From the NCBI GenBank assembly GCA_002021875.1, contig CP018627.1, positions 11,408,001 to 11,472,000 on the forward strand: DNA of 64,000 bases. Direction: 5' to 3'. The notes under the pieces were generated by a model. It was not told where the DNA came from and ran no database searches. It was given only the letters and a program-made list of their open reading frames with translations. Below, piece by piece: positions 36,004 through 44,503 of this stretch. Numbering within the stretch: position 1 is the first letter of the stretch; every line of letters begins with the position of its first letter. A program made the translations under genes and the position numbers. Source of the DNA: Streptomyces hygroscopicus. Lineage in GTDB: Bacteria > Actinomycetota > Actinomycetes > Streptomycetales > Streptomycetaceae.

Positions 36004-38385
36004 TCACGGCGCGGTCGCCACCCGGTAGGTGATCTTGGCGTCGGCGATGCCCCCACTGTTGCGGGCGGTGATGGTGAACTTGCGGGTGCCCTTGGTGGTG
36101 GGCACACCCGTGATACCGCCGGTGTCCTTGTTGAGGGTGAGTCCGGGCGGAAGGCCGCCTGATGTGACTTCGTAGCGGATGGTCCGCGGCGTGCTCGATG
36201 TCACCTTGAACGCGTACAACACACCGACCTCGGCATCCGGCGGCTCCGGCGTGGTGAAGCCCGGCGTCGGAGCCTTGACCTGCTGCGGGTCGCCGATCGG
36301 CCGACCGGACGAGTCCACCTGCCGCAGCGACCATTCCTGATCCGGTGTCACCTGGCTCAAGTGCCAGTGCTTGTCCACATCGCCCAACTGCTTCTTCTGA
36401 TCGGTGGTGAACGCGCCGACGCTGCGCGCGGACTCCCACGTCCTGACGGCTTGAAGCAACGCGGCGGTGTTCGCTCCGGACGCGAGAGACTGCACGCTGG
36501 TCTCGAAGTTGACGCCGGCGTCCAGGGACGCCGCGCGGGCCATGGTGTCCTCGATCTTCTGCAGGTTGTCGTCGCCGGAGATTCCCTGCTGGCCCATCAT
36601 TCCCGGCAGATAGTTGGCGCGGTAGAACGTGTTGCTCCGAATGAGCTGGGCGTGGTCCGTCCTGCCGATCTCACCCCAACTGGCCCGGGACTGGGCGTCC
36701 CAGGTGTTGGACGAGAGGTTGCTGCATTCGGTGACGAACTCCTTGGAGTCGAGCTGCCGGTAGACGCCGTTGACCAGGCGCGCGAAACCGTAGCCGCCCC
36801 AGCCGGTGTAGCCCGCCGATTCCAACCCGTCGTAGGACGTGGCCCGGATGCCGGTGTCGTTGTACGCGGTGGCCAGCCGGGTCGCGATCTCGTCGATGAT
36901 CGGCAGAGCGCCGATCGCGCCGCCGTAGCCGTTCTCGATGAGGCGGGCGACGCTGGTGGCGGCCGGATAGGACCGTGCCGTAGATCCCCAGTCCGCCCGC
37001 TTCAGGCCGCTGACCTGCCACTCGGAGGCGCTCACCTTCGTCATGGCGCCGTAGGTGAGGAACTCGTCGCCGATACGCAGCCGATGCCCGTCGACGCCGG
37101 GCCCCAGCGGGCGGTCGGCGTCCACGTACAGAGTGGTGTCCGAGCTGCCGAGCGGGCGGGTCAGTTTGACGCTCCCTCCCACGGACAGCCGCGCATCTGC
37201 CGGGGCCTTCACATAGGGGTCGCGGGCGTCGATGAAGTCGGACAGAGTGTGTACCCCGACCTCGATTCCCTCCTTCGCCGCCGTGGCCACCAACTGGGCC
37301 GCCGCCGCGTCGGATCCGCCGAAGTTGCTGTTGAACTGGTAGTGGCCGGTCGACTTCCAGGGTCCGGCGGCGCCCTCGACGGAGTAGACGTTCCTGACCC
37401 CGGCCTGCTTGGCGAACTGGCCGGCGGCGGTGACGTTGCTCGTGGCGAGGTCGTGGAACCAGAAGTGGGATTGCGAAGTGCGGTGGGCCGCCTTCTGCCA
37501 CTGGCCGTCGAGGGTCGGGTACGCCTGGCCGTGCTTCTTGGCGATCTGGCTCAGCACGGTGAGGGACAGCTCCGGAGCACTGCCGAACAGGGCGATCTTC
37601 GACCCGACGATCCGGCCTTCCGGTGCGGGCAGCGGCCCGAGCGGGATCTCGTACCCATTGGTGCGCTGCCGGACCCGCACTCGGCCGTAGTCGTAGGTGG
37701 CGGCCCGCAGAACGCTGCCCCACTTCGTCTTCGCGGCGACGTTGCCCGCCAGCCATTCATCCTTCTCGCCGGTCTGCAGGCCGTACGGGTTCCAGATGAG
37801 ATCCGGGCCGAACCCGTAGGCCAGATGCTCGTTCGGCCACCCGCCCACGGTCTTGTCGTTGAGCGGGCGAACCCCCAAGAGGAAATCGTCGTCACCGACC
37901 ACGCCGGCGGTCTCACCGATCGTCTGGGTGATGTCCGTCGGCAGCGGGCCCCACAGCAATGTCTGCACATCCACACCTGGAGCAGCTGTCAGACCGACCA
38001 CCTCGAGTGTGGAGTGGGTCGCGAACTTGACGACCTTCACTTCGATCGTCACCTTCTCGCTGCGGAACACCAGGACTCGCCGGTCGCGCGGCGATACCTT
38101 CATCTCAGCAGGAACCTCATGTCTGCCATCGGCCACCACACTGACCAGCGGCACCGATGTGCCCGCCGCCAGATGGTCGGTGCCGCTGCGCAGATCCACC
38201 AGGCCGTTCACCCGGCCGGAGCCGTTGATACCCACCGACAGGAAACCCGCGGTGATCCGCTGCGGCTGGGACCCCCCACCGGCGGCTGCAGGCACCGCCT
38301 GAGCGGGGGCGCCGGTGAGCCCCATCGTTCCCATCGCCGTGATCGAACTCAGGCCACTGACGGCCAGGAAGCGCCGTCTATCCAT
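36004..38385 (-). CDS. Unrecognised secreted ~800-aa protein, paralogue 3 (Tat signal)
   Basis: A 793-aa Tat-type protein (MDRRRFLAVSGLSSITAMG). It is closest to paralogue 2 and has every conserved tract: VQTLLWGPL, GHYQFNSNFGGSDAA, GVHTLSDFIDARDPYV, LRIGDEFLTYGAM, IIDEIATRLATAYNDTGIRA, SYDGLESAGYTGWGG with D519 and E522, and the Ig-like end GLPPGLTLNKDTGGITGVP. AGGAGG stands 4 nt before the ATG at 38385, which fixes the start. It is convergent to paralogue 2 and is transcribed alone from the element at 38501-38518. Function unknown; a glycan-active enzyme is inferred from context. Confidence 0.75.
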   Translation of the reverse strand: MDRRRFLAVSGLSSITAMGTMGLTGAPAQAVPAAAGGGSQPQRITAGFLSVGINGSGRVNGLVDLRSGTDHLAAGTSVPLVSVVADGRHEVPAEMKVSPRDRRVLVFRSEKVTIEVKVVKFATHSTLEVVGLTAAPGVDVQTLLWGPLPTDITQTIGETAGVVGDDDFLLGVRPLNDKTVGGWPNEHLAYGFGPDLIWNPYGLQTGEKDEWLAGNVAAKTKWGSVLRAATYDYGRVRVRQRTNGYEIPLGPLPAPEGRIVGSKIALFGSAPELSLTVLSQIAKKHGQAYPTLDGQWQKAAHRTSQSHFWFHDLATSNVTAAGQFAKQAGVRNVYSVEGAAGPWKSTGHYQFNSNFGGSDAAAAQLVATAAKEGIEVGVHTLSDFIDARDPYVKAPADARLSVGGSVKLTRPLGSSDTTLYVDADRPLGPGVDGHRLRIGDEFLTYGAMTKVSASEWQVSGLKRADWGSTARSYPAATSVARLIENGYGGAIGALPIIDEIATRLATAYNDTGIRATSYDGLESAGYTGWGGYGFARLVNGVYRQLDSKEFVTECSNLSSNTWDAQSRASWGEIGRTDHAQLIRSNTFYRANYLPGMMGQQGISGDDNLQKIEDTMARAASLDAGVNFETSVQSLASGANTAALLQAVRTWESARSVGAFTTDQKKQLGDVDKHWHLSQVTPDQEWSLRQVDSSGRPIGDPQQVKAPTPGFTTPEPPDAEVGVLYAFKVTSSTPRTIRYEVTSGGLPPGLTLNKDTGGITGVPTTKGTRKFTITARNSGGIADAKITYRVATAP

Positions 38386-38500
38386 ATTTCCTCCTGGGTG
38401 AAGCGAATCTCGACGAAGCAGGTATGTGCTGATCTTTCGCGCTGGAGCCGCGAGGGAGCGGAGTCTCGCGCCGGGAGGTGGATGACGAGCGGCGTCACCT

Positions 38501-38518
38501 ACATAGTTCGCACTCTTC
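38501..38518 (-). promoter_or_regulatory. Promoter element of paralogue 3
   Basis: ACATAGTTCGCACTCTTC, one base different from the copy at 10089-10106 before the decayed fourth family member. On the minus strand TATGTA is a possible -10. The leader would be ~110 nt. Between here and 38892 I see no gene. Confidence 0.5.
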
Positions 38519-38892
38519 CAGGGGGGATGGGAGGCAGGAGGGATGGCGAGCTGACACTTCTGAAGCCTCACCAGGAACGGAAAGAGCTTGCCTCTTCCGG
38601 GCAGACGCCCAGCGCAAGTGCGATCTAGGGTGCAGCCGACTGCAGGGTGAGTCAAGGCTTAGTTCAGATCTATCTGGGGGAGTCGAGGTGTTTCTTGCGA
38701 TCTGGAACACATGATCACTTCGCCGACCACACATTTCACTCATATAGGGGCGAGATCGCTAGATCTTCCCGGCTCGCGTCGGCGGCATCGGGTTCGGAGA
38801 CGGGGGCCGCTCACCGCCCCGTCTGCGAGGTCGTGGCGGAGGTGACGTGATCGACTCACCCGTCCTCCAGTCGGCCGGCGCGGCCTTGTGTT

Positions 38893-38974
38893 GATGTCTA
38901 GCATCTATGCCGCTGTTGCGAGATAGATAGGTGTGTTTCATCTCTTGACAATGTCGCGGACGGACTTCGATACT
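38893..38974 (+). promoter_or_regulatory. Operator and promoter of ABC sugar operon 2
   Basis: GATGTCTAGCATCTAT (38893-38908) ends 36 nt before TTGACA (38945-38950), with GATACT (38969-38974) 18 bp further. GTGTTTCATCTC lies just before the -35. Arrangement and spacing equal those at 30749-30830, so the GH20 and ABC 2 operons are probably controlled together. The leader is ~185 nt. Confidence 0.62.
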
Positions 38975-39163
38975 CAGAGCGCTTTCGACGGAGGAGCGCT
39001 CGGGGTGAGCGATCGCCCTCGAGCGCAGTAGGGCTCTCGGAAGAGTCTGAACCATGTGATGGATTCGGCGGACGGTTGGGAGCGTGATCCCCCACCTCGT
39101 CAGGGAACGACAAGGCAGCGACATGCCACCGCCTCCGACATCGACGGGTAGGGGAAGAGACGC

Positions 39164-40456
39164 ATGACACGCAATCCGACACTCCTGAGGGGCGCCGCTC
39201 TCGCGGGTGCACTGATCCTGACCGGATGCACGGCCGGCGGCGCCGGTGGGAGTGCGTCATCAGGCGACAAGGTCACCCTGACCTTCCTCACCTTCGAAAC
39301 GCCCAACCTCGACGCGAAGTACTGGGATGCGGCGATCGCCCGTGCCTCGGCGAAGGTGCCCGGAGTGACCATCAAGAAGCTCGTGTCACCCAGCGCCGAC
39401 CGCACCGGATATGCGAAGCAGCTGGACAGTACGGGCCAGTTCCCGGACGTCATGATCGGCCTGAACCCTGCCGGATTCGCCGAGGCGGGCAAGTTGGCGC
39501 AATGGTCGGACAACGAGCTCGCGAAGTACGTCGAGCCCCGCGCCAACACGTACGACGGGAAGGTCTACCAGTTGCCCTATGCCGCCCAGGCGACGTTCGT
39601 CTACTACAACAAGAGCGCGTTCGCCAAGGCCGGTATCGATGCCCCGCCCCGTACCTACGATGAACTGCTGGACGACAGTGCCAAATTGAAGGCAAAGGGA
39701 ATCAGTCCGTTTGTGGTCGGCGGTGGCGGCAAGGACTCGTGGGCCGACATGTTCCCGCTGATCTGCACCGTGGCCACCGACGTCTACAAGAAGACGCCGG
39801 ACTGGTTGTCACAGCGCAGCGCTGGAAAAGTCAAGTTCACCGACCAGGCTTTCGTGGCGGCTGCTCAGAAGGTCGCCGACCTGGCGGACAAGGGCTACAT
39901 GGACCGGGCGGGGCTGTCACGCTCGTACGCGGACACCGAGCAGGCTTTCCGCGACGGCAAGGGCGCCATGTACCCGATGGGCAGCTGGTTCTCCGCCTCG
40001 GCCGACACGAAGAAGCCGAGCTTCGACACGGGTGTGTTCGCGTGGCCCACCGACCAGGGATCGTCGGCGCTTCCGGGCGTCACCGGCGGCGGGATGACGG
40101 TGAGCTCCAAGGCGCCGGATGTGAAGCTGGCGAAGAAATGGGCTAAGGCCTTCATGGAAGACGAGAAGAACCTCAACGCCGCCGTCAAGGCCGACGGGCT
40201 CATCATCGATATCAAGGGCTACACACCGCCGGACAACATGGGACCCGTCTACAAAGAGGGCCTGGCAGCGTTTCGGAACGCCCAAAAATCCGATGGAGTC
40301 GTCAACTCGTTCTCCCAGGAGACCGGCGACGGCTCCTTGCCACCGGGTCTGGCCGACAAGGCTGCGGCAGGCGTTCAGAAACTCCTCAGTGGTGGTATGA
40401 CAGCCGCGCAGTTCGGTGCCTACATGGACTCGCAGTGGGACAAGGCCACCCGGTAA
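39164..40456 (+). CDS. ABC sugar importer, extracellular solute-binding lipoprotein (operon 2)
   Basis: A 430-aa sugar-binding protein with lipobox LILTGC. It is a clear paralogue of the protein at 20020: LTFLTFETPNLDAKYWDAAI, LVSPSADRTGYAKQL, GISPFVVGGGGKDSW and GAMYPMGSWF recur in both. The two may bind related ligands. GGGGAAGAGA precedes the ATG. It heads an operon with two permeases, an aldo/keto reductase and a fuconolactonase-like hydrolase; no ATPase is present. Confidence 0.9.
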   Translation: MTRNPTLLRGAALAGALILTGCTAGGAGGSASSGDKVTLTFLTFETPNLDAKYWDAAIARASAKVPGVTIKKLVSPSADRTGYAKQLDSTGQFPDVMIGLNPAGFAEAGKLAQWSDNELAKYVEPRANTYDGKVYQLPYAAQATFVYYNKSAFAKAGIDAPPRTYDELLDDSAKLKAKGISPFVVGGGGKDSWADMFPLICTVATDVYKKTPDWLSQRSAGKVKFTDQAFVAAAQKVADLADKGYMDRAGLSRSYADTEQAFRDGKGAMYPMGSWFSASADTKKPSFDTGVFAWPTDQGSSALPGVTGGGMTVSSKAPDVKLAKKWAKAFMEDEKNLNAAVKADGLIIDIKGYTPPDNMGPVYKEGLAAFRNAQKSDGVVNSFSQETGDGSLPPGLADKAAAGVQKLLSGGMTAAQFGAYMDSQWDKATR

Positions 40457-41454
40457 TGCGTATCCGTACCCTCACCCGACCAGAACGTTCTCCTGCCACG
40501 CCCGGAAGACCGGACGCTCCAGGAGAGCGGCAGTCTCCCACCGTCCCGAAGCGGTCGCCGCGACGGCCCCAGCGGTCACGCTCGCGAGACGGACTGAACC
40601 GATTCGCCGTCTTCGCGGCGCCTGGTCTGCTGGTCTATCTGGCTCTTGTGCTCGTGCCCATCGGCATCACCATCGGCTACAGCTTCACCAACAAGAACCC
40701 CTTCAATCCACCGACCCGGTGGGTGGGCCTGGACAACCTGACCAGCCTCGCCTCGGACGACGAATTCCTCACAGCACTGGGGAACACCGTCCTCGTCACC
40801 GTCATCGTGACCGTCGTCACCAACGCGGGTGGACTGGCGATCGCCATGCTCCTCGATCGACGCGGCTGGCTGTACAACGCACTCCGCAGCGTGTTCTTCG
40901 TCCCGGTCGTCCTCAGCGCCGTGGTGGTCAGCGTCATCTGGCAGGCGATCCTCGTCGACGACGGCCTGCTCAATTCCATGCTGGGGCAGCTGGGGATGAG
41001 TGACCCGCCGGGTTGGCTCTCCGACCCGAGTCTCGCCCTCTACACGGTCGCGTGGGTCATCGCCTGGCAGGGGCTCGGATTCTGCGTAGTCATCTACCTG
41101 GCCGGGCTTCAAGGAATCCCACAGGAGCTGCACGAGGCGGCAGCGATCGACGGTTGCGGACCAATGATGCGGTTCCGCCATGTCACCTGGCCGATGCTGG
41201 CGCCCGCCGTCACCATCAACACGGTGATGTCGCTGATCGGCGGATTCAAGGCATACGACCAGGTCCAGGTCCTCACCAACGGCGGCCCCGGCCCCGGCAC
41301 CACATCCACCCTCGCTTTTCAGGTGATTCAGACCGCATTCAACGGTAACCACGTCGGCTACGCCTCTGCGATGGCTGTGGCGATGCTGGCCCTGGTCGCG
41401 GCTGTTTCGGTGATCGCGCTCGGGCTGTTGCAGAAACGCGAGGTGTCTTCCTGA
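40456..41454 (+). CDS. ABC sugar importer permease, MalF/UgpA type (operon 2)
   Basis: A 332-aa permease with a long Arg/Pro-rich cytoplasmic N-terminus (~45 residues) and six membrane segments. The EAA loop is HEAAAIDGCGPMMRFRHVTW. TAATG overlap with the binding-protein gene. Paralogue of the gene at 21309. Confidence 0.9.
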   Translation: MRIRTLTRPERSPATPGRPDAPGERQSPTVPKRSPRRPQRSRSRDGLNRFAVFAAPGLLVYLALVLVPIGITIGYSFTNKNPFNPPTRWVGLDNLTSLASDDEFLTALGNTVLVTVIVTVVTNAGGLAIAMLLDRRGWLYNALRSVFFVPVVLSAVVVSVIWQAILVDDGLLNSMLGQLGMSDPPGWLSDPSLALYTVAWVIAWQGLGFCVVIYLAGLQGIPQELHEAAAIDGCGPMMRFRHVTWPMLAPAVTINTVMSLIGGFKAYDQVQVLTNGGPGPGTTSTLAFQVIQTAFNGNHVGYASAMAVAMLALVAAVSVIALGLLQKREVSS

Positions 41455-41456
41455 TC

Positions 41457-42284
41457 ATGAAAGAACCCAAGGCTTGGCTTCGTCCGGTTGTCGCGCTGCT
41501 CGCAGGCTTCCTGTTCTTCCTGCCGATCTACCTCGTGCTGGTCAACGTGTTCAAGGACGGTTCGGCGATCGTGTCGAACCCGGTGGGTCTCCCGATCCCG
41601 CCGACCTTGGACAACATCCAGGGCGTGCTGTCCCGACCGGACCATCTCTTCTGGTACGGGCTGGTCAACAGCACGGAGGTCACCGTGATCTCCATCCTCA
41701 TCGTCACGGCGATCTCCGCCATGCTCGGGCACTACCTTGCGCGGTCGACCGGCGTCATGGCCAAAGTCGCCATGGTCACGCTGTTGTGCGGCCTCATGGT
41801 GCCGCCTGCGGTCATCCTCAGCCCGATCACCGAAGTACTCCGGGCTCTTGGCCTCATGAGCACCGTGCCGGGTCTGATCCTGGCGTACGTCGGCTACTAC
41901 ATGCCGTTCGGAGTCTTCGTTTTCGCCGGCTTCGTCAAGACGATCCCACGTGAAGTCGAAGAGGCAGCGGCCATCGACGGCGCCGGCGCATTCCGTGCCT
42001 TCTGGCAGGTGGTCTTCCCCCTGATGCGACCGGCATCGGCCAGCGTGCTGATCTTCCTCGGCGTCTGGATCTGGAACGACTTCCTCAACCCACTGATCAT
42101 CCTGGGCCCGGCCACCGGCACCACGGTGACCGTCGGAATCTATCGCGCCATCGGCGAACACCAGGCGGACTTCGGCTCGGTCTTCGCCCTCATGTTCTTG
42201 GCGACGCTGCCCATCCTCGTGTTCTACCTGGCCTTCCAGAAGCAATTCGTCAAAGGTCTCACCGGTGGAGCGACGAAGGGCTGA
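41457..42284 (+). CDS. ABC sugar importer permease, MalG/UgpE type (operon 2)
   Basis: A 275-aa permease, two bases after the previous stop. EAA loop VEEAAAIDGAGAFRAFWQVV; C-terminal FQKQFVKGLTGGATKG as in the gene at 22250. Completes the importer apart from the missing ATPase. Confidence 0.9.
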   Translation: MKEPKAWLRPVVALLAGFLFFLPIYLVLVNVFKDGSAIVSNPVGLPIPPTLDNIQGVLSRPDHLFWYGLVNSTEVTVISILIVTAISAMLGHYLARSTGVMAKVAMVTLLCGLMVPPAVILSPITEVLRALGLMSTVPGLILAYVGYYMPFGVFVFAGFVKTIPREVEEAAAIDGAGAFRAFWQVVFPLMRPASASVLIFLGVWIWNDFLNPLIILGPATGTTVTVGIYRAIGEHQADFGSVFALMFLATLPILVFYLAFQKQFVKGLTGGATKG

Positions 42285-42398
42285 TGGGCCGAGCGGCTCC
42301 GGTCGGAGGACACCCCGCCCCGTTGTGCCGCCTCCCCATCGACATGAAGGTTCGCAGGAGTGCGGCCGAGGCCCTGAACGAGAGGCAAACCTGAACTC

Positions 42399-43406
42399 AT
42401 GCGCAGCACAGCACTCGGGCGCACCGCCACAGCGGTCGGCGAACTGTCGCTGGGCGCCGCTCCCCTCGGGAATCTGTTCCACGCGATCAGCGACGAGGAC
42501 GCGGCCACCACCGTCGAAGCAGCCTGGGCCTGCGGGGTCCGCAGTTTCGACACCGCCCCGCACTACGGTCTGGGACTGTCCGAGCGCCGCCTCGGGGACG
42601 CCCTGCGCACCCGGCCGCGTGACCAGTACACGCTCTCCACCAAGGTCGGTCGCCTGTTGCGCCCACGTACCGGAGCGCAGGGTGACGACCGGGCGAACGG
42701 CTTCGCCGTTCCGGCCACCCACGAGAGGGTGTGGGACTTCACCGCCCGCGGTGTGCGCGTCGGCGTCGAGGAGAGCCTCATCCGGCTCGGCCTCGACCGG
42801 GTGGACATCGTCTATCTGCACGACCCGGACCACCATGAGCGGGAGGCTCTCGACTGCGCCTACCCCGAGCTGGAGCGGATGCGTGCGGAGGGCACGGTCG
42901 GGGCGATCGGCGTCGGTATGAACCAGACCAAGATGCCGACACGGTTCATCCGCGACACCGACATCGACGTGGTCCTGCTGGCCGGCCGCTACTCCCTGCT
43001 CGACCAGACCGGGTTGGCCTCACTCCTGCCACAGGCCGCGCGACGCGGGGTGTCCGTTGTGGTGGGCGGGGTGTTCAACTCGGGTCTGCTGGCCGATCCC
43101 AGGCCGGGCGCGACCTTCGACTACGCCCCCGCCCCCCTGCGCATGCTGGAACGCGCCCTGGCGCTGCGAACCCTGTGCGAGGACTTCGAGGTCCCGCTGC
43201 GGGCAGCGGCACTGCAGTTCCCGTTCGGCCATCCGGCGGTCGCCGGTGTCCTGCTCGGGGCACGCACCGCCACCGAGATGGTGGACGCCGCCGCGATGAT
43301 CAGTTATCCCATTCCCCCGGACATGTGGCTCGCACTGCGTTGCCGGGGCCTGCTGCCGTGGAATGTGCCGGTACCCGACCGGCGGCAGGACAACAACCGC
43401 CGCTGA
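42399..43406 (+). CDS. Aldo/keto reductase, L-fucose (D-threo-aldose) 1-dehydrogenase type
   Basis: A 335-aa aldo/keto reductase with the catalytic tetrad: Asp and Tyr in SFDTAPHYGLGLSERRLG, Lys in LSTKVGR, His in DIVYLHDPD. The opening RTATAVGELSLGAAPLGNLF and overall length fit the L-fucose/D-threo-aldose dehydrogenase group, which oxidises the free sugar to its lactone with NAD(P). The next gene is a lactonase-type hydrolase, which supports that role. It lies 114 bp after the permease, probably on the same transcript. Confidence 0.82.
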   Translation: MRSTALGRTATAVGELSLGAAPLGNLFHAISDEDAATTVEAAWACGVRSFDTAPHYGLGLSERRLGDALRTRPRDQYTLSTKVGRLLRPRTGAQGDDRANGFAVPATHERVWDFTARGVRVGVEESLIRLGLDRVDIVYLHDPDHHEREALDCAYPELERMRAEGTVGAIGVGMNQTKMPTRFIRDTDIDVVLLAGRYSLLDQTGLASLLPQAARRGVSVVVGGVFNSGLLADPRPGATFDYAPAPLRMLERALALRTLCEDFEVPLRAAALQFPFGHPAVAGVLLGARTATEMVDAAAMISYPIPPDMWLALRCRGLLPWNVPVPDRRQDNNRR

Positions 43407-43467
43407 TGCCGACCGTGCCGTTCCGTTCCGGCTACTCGGACCCGCTCATCCGGAAGGCGAAGCGCCC

Positions 43468-44310
43468 ATGACCACCATCGACGCCCACCAGCACGTCTGG
43501 GACCTGTCGGTCCGCGAGCAGGACTGGATCACCGGACCCGAACTCGCGCCCCTGCGGCGCGACTTCGGTCTCGACGACCTGCGTCCGCAAGCCGCGGCCG
43601 CCGGTGTCGACGCCACCGTGCTGGTGCAGACCGTCTGCGTGCCCGAGGAGACACCCGAGTACTTGGCCCTGGCCGCCGACGACCGGCTGGTGGCGGGAGT
43701 CGTCGGCTGGACCGATCTGACCTCTCCCGCGGTCGCCGACGCTCTGGCCGCACTGCGAGCGCTGCCCGGCGGTGACCGCCTGGTCGGCATCCGCCATCAG
43801 GTGCAGAGCGAGGACGATCCGAACTGGTTGCTGCGCTCCGAAGCGGACCGCGGCCTGGCCGCCGTCGCATCCGCCGGGCTGGCCTACGACCTGGTGCTGC
43901 GCCCGGAGCAGCTGCCGTCAGCGGTGGCAGCGGCTCGCGCCCGGCCGGAACTCACCTTCGTGCTGGACCACTTGGGCAAGCCTCCCGTCCGGCCGCGCCG
44001 ACAGGACAACTGGGCCGCGGATCTGCGAGCCCTGGCAAGCCTTCCCAACACGGTGGCCAAGCTCTCCGGCCTGGTGACCGAGGCCGACTGGCAGGCGTGG
44101 AGCCTCGCGGATCTGCGGCCGTTCGTGTCGGTCGCGCTGGAGACCTTCGGCCCGCGGCGGCTGATGTTCGGGTCGGACTGGCCGGTGTGCACGCTGGCGG
44201 CAGACTACGGGCAGGTGGTCGCCACCAGCCATGAGCTCCTGGCGGACCTGTCGGAGCACGAGCGGAAGGAGGTCTTCGGCGGCACGGCCTCCCGGGTCTA
44301 CCACCTCTGA
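43468..44310 (+). CDS. Amidohydrolase-family sugar lactonase (L-fuconolactonase-like)
   Basis: A 280-aa amidohydrolase_2 protein. IDAHQHVWDL near the start gives the metal-binding HxH, VLDHLGKPPVRP gives the next His, and MFGSDWPVC the C-terminal Asp. Layout and size match L-fucono-1,5-lactonase. Following the aldo/keto reductase it would open the lactone to the acid. I chose ATG 43468 because the upstream in-frame sequence is not part of the fold. It ends the operon. Confidence 0.83.
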   Translation: MTTIDAHQHVWDLSVREQDWITGPELAPLRRDFGLDDLRPQAAAAGVDATVLVQTVCVPEETPEYLALAADDRLVAGVVGWTDLTSPAVADALAALRALPGGDRLVGIRHQVQSEDDPNWLLRSEADRGLAAVASAGLAYDLVLRPEQLPSAVAAARARPELTFVLDHLGKPPVRPRRQDNWAADLRALASLPNTVAKLSGLVTEADWQAWSLADLRPFVSVALETFGPRRLMFGSDWPVCTLAADYGQVVATSHELLADLSEHERKEVFGGTASRVYHL

Positions 44311-44320
44311 CAGGCAGCAG

Positions 44321-44380
44321 GCAGGCGGCAACAGGGAGGGGCGGACGCACCTGCGTCCGCCCCTCCCTGTTGCCGCCTGC
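44321..44380. terminator. Very long bidirectional terminator hairpin
   Basis: A perfect inverted repeat of 29 bp per arm (44321-44349 with 44352-44380) between the convergent genes ending at 44310 and 44504. Much longer than usual; it should stop both operons. Confidence 0.85.
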
Positions 44381-44503
44381 GGCGGCACTCGAAGTAAGCG
44401 GAAGCCTGCCTCGCCGGCGTCCCGGCCGCCGGCGACGCTGTCGAGCGGTCGGCGGCCGGTGCGGTGCGGCCTCACCCCTCGCGGATGGCCGGTGGAGGAG
44501 TCG

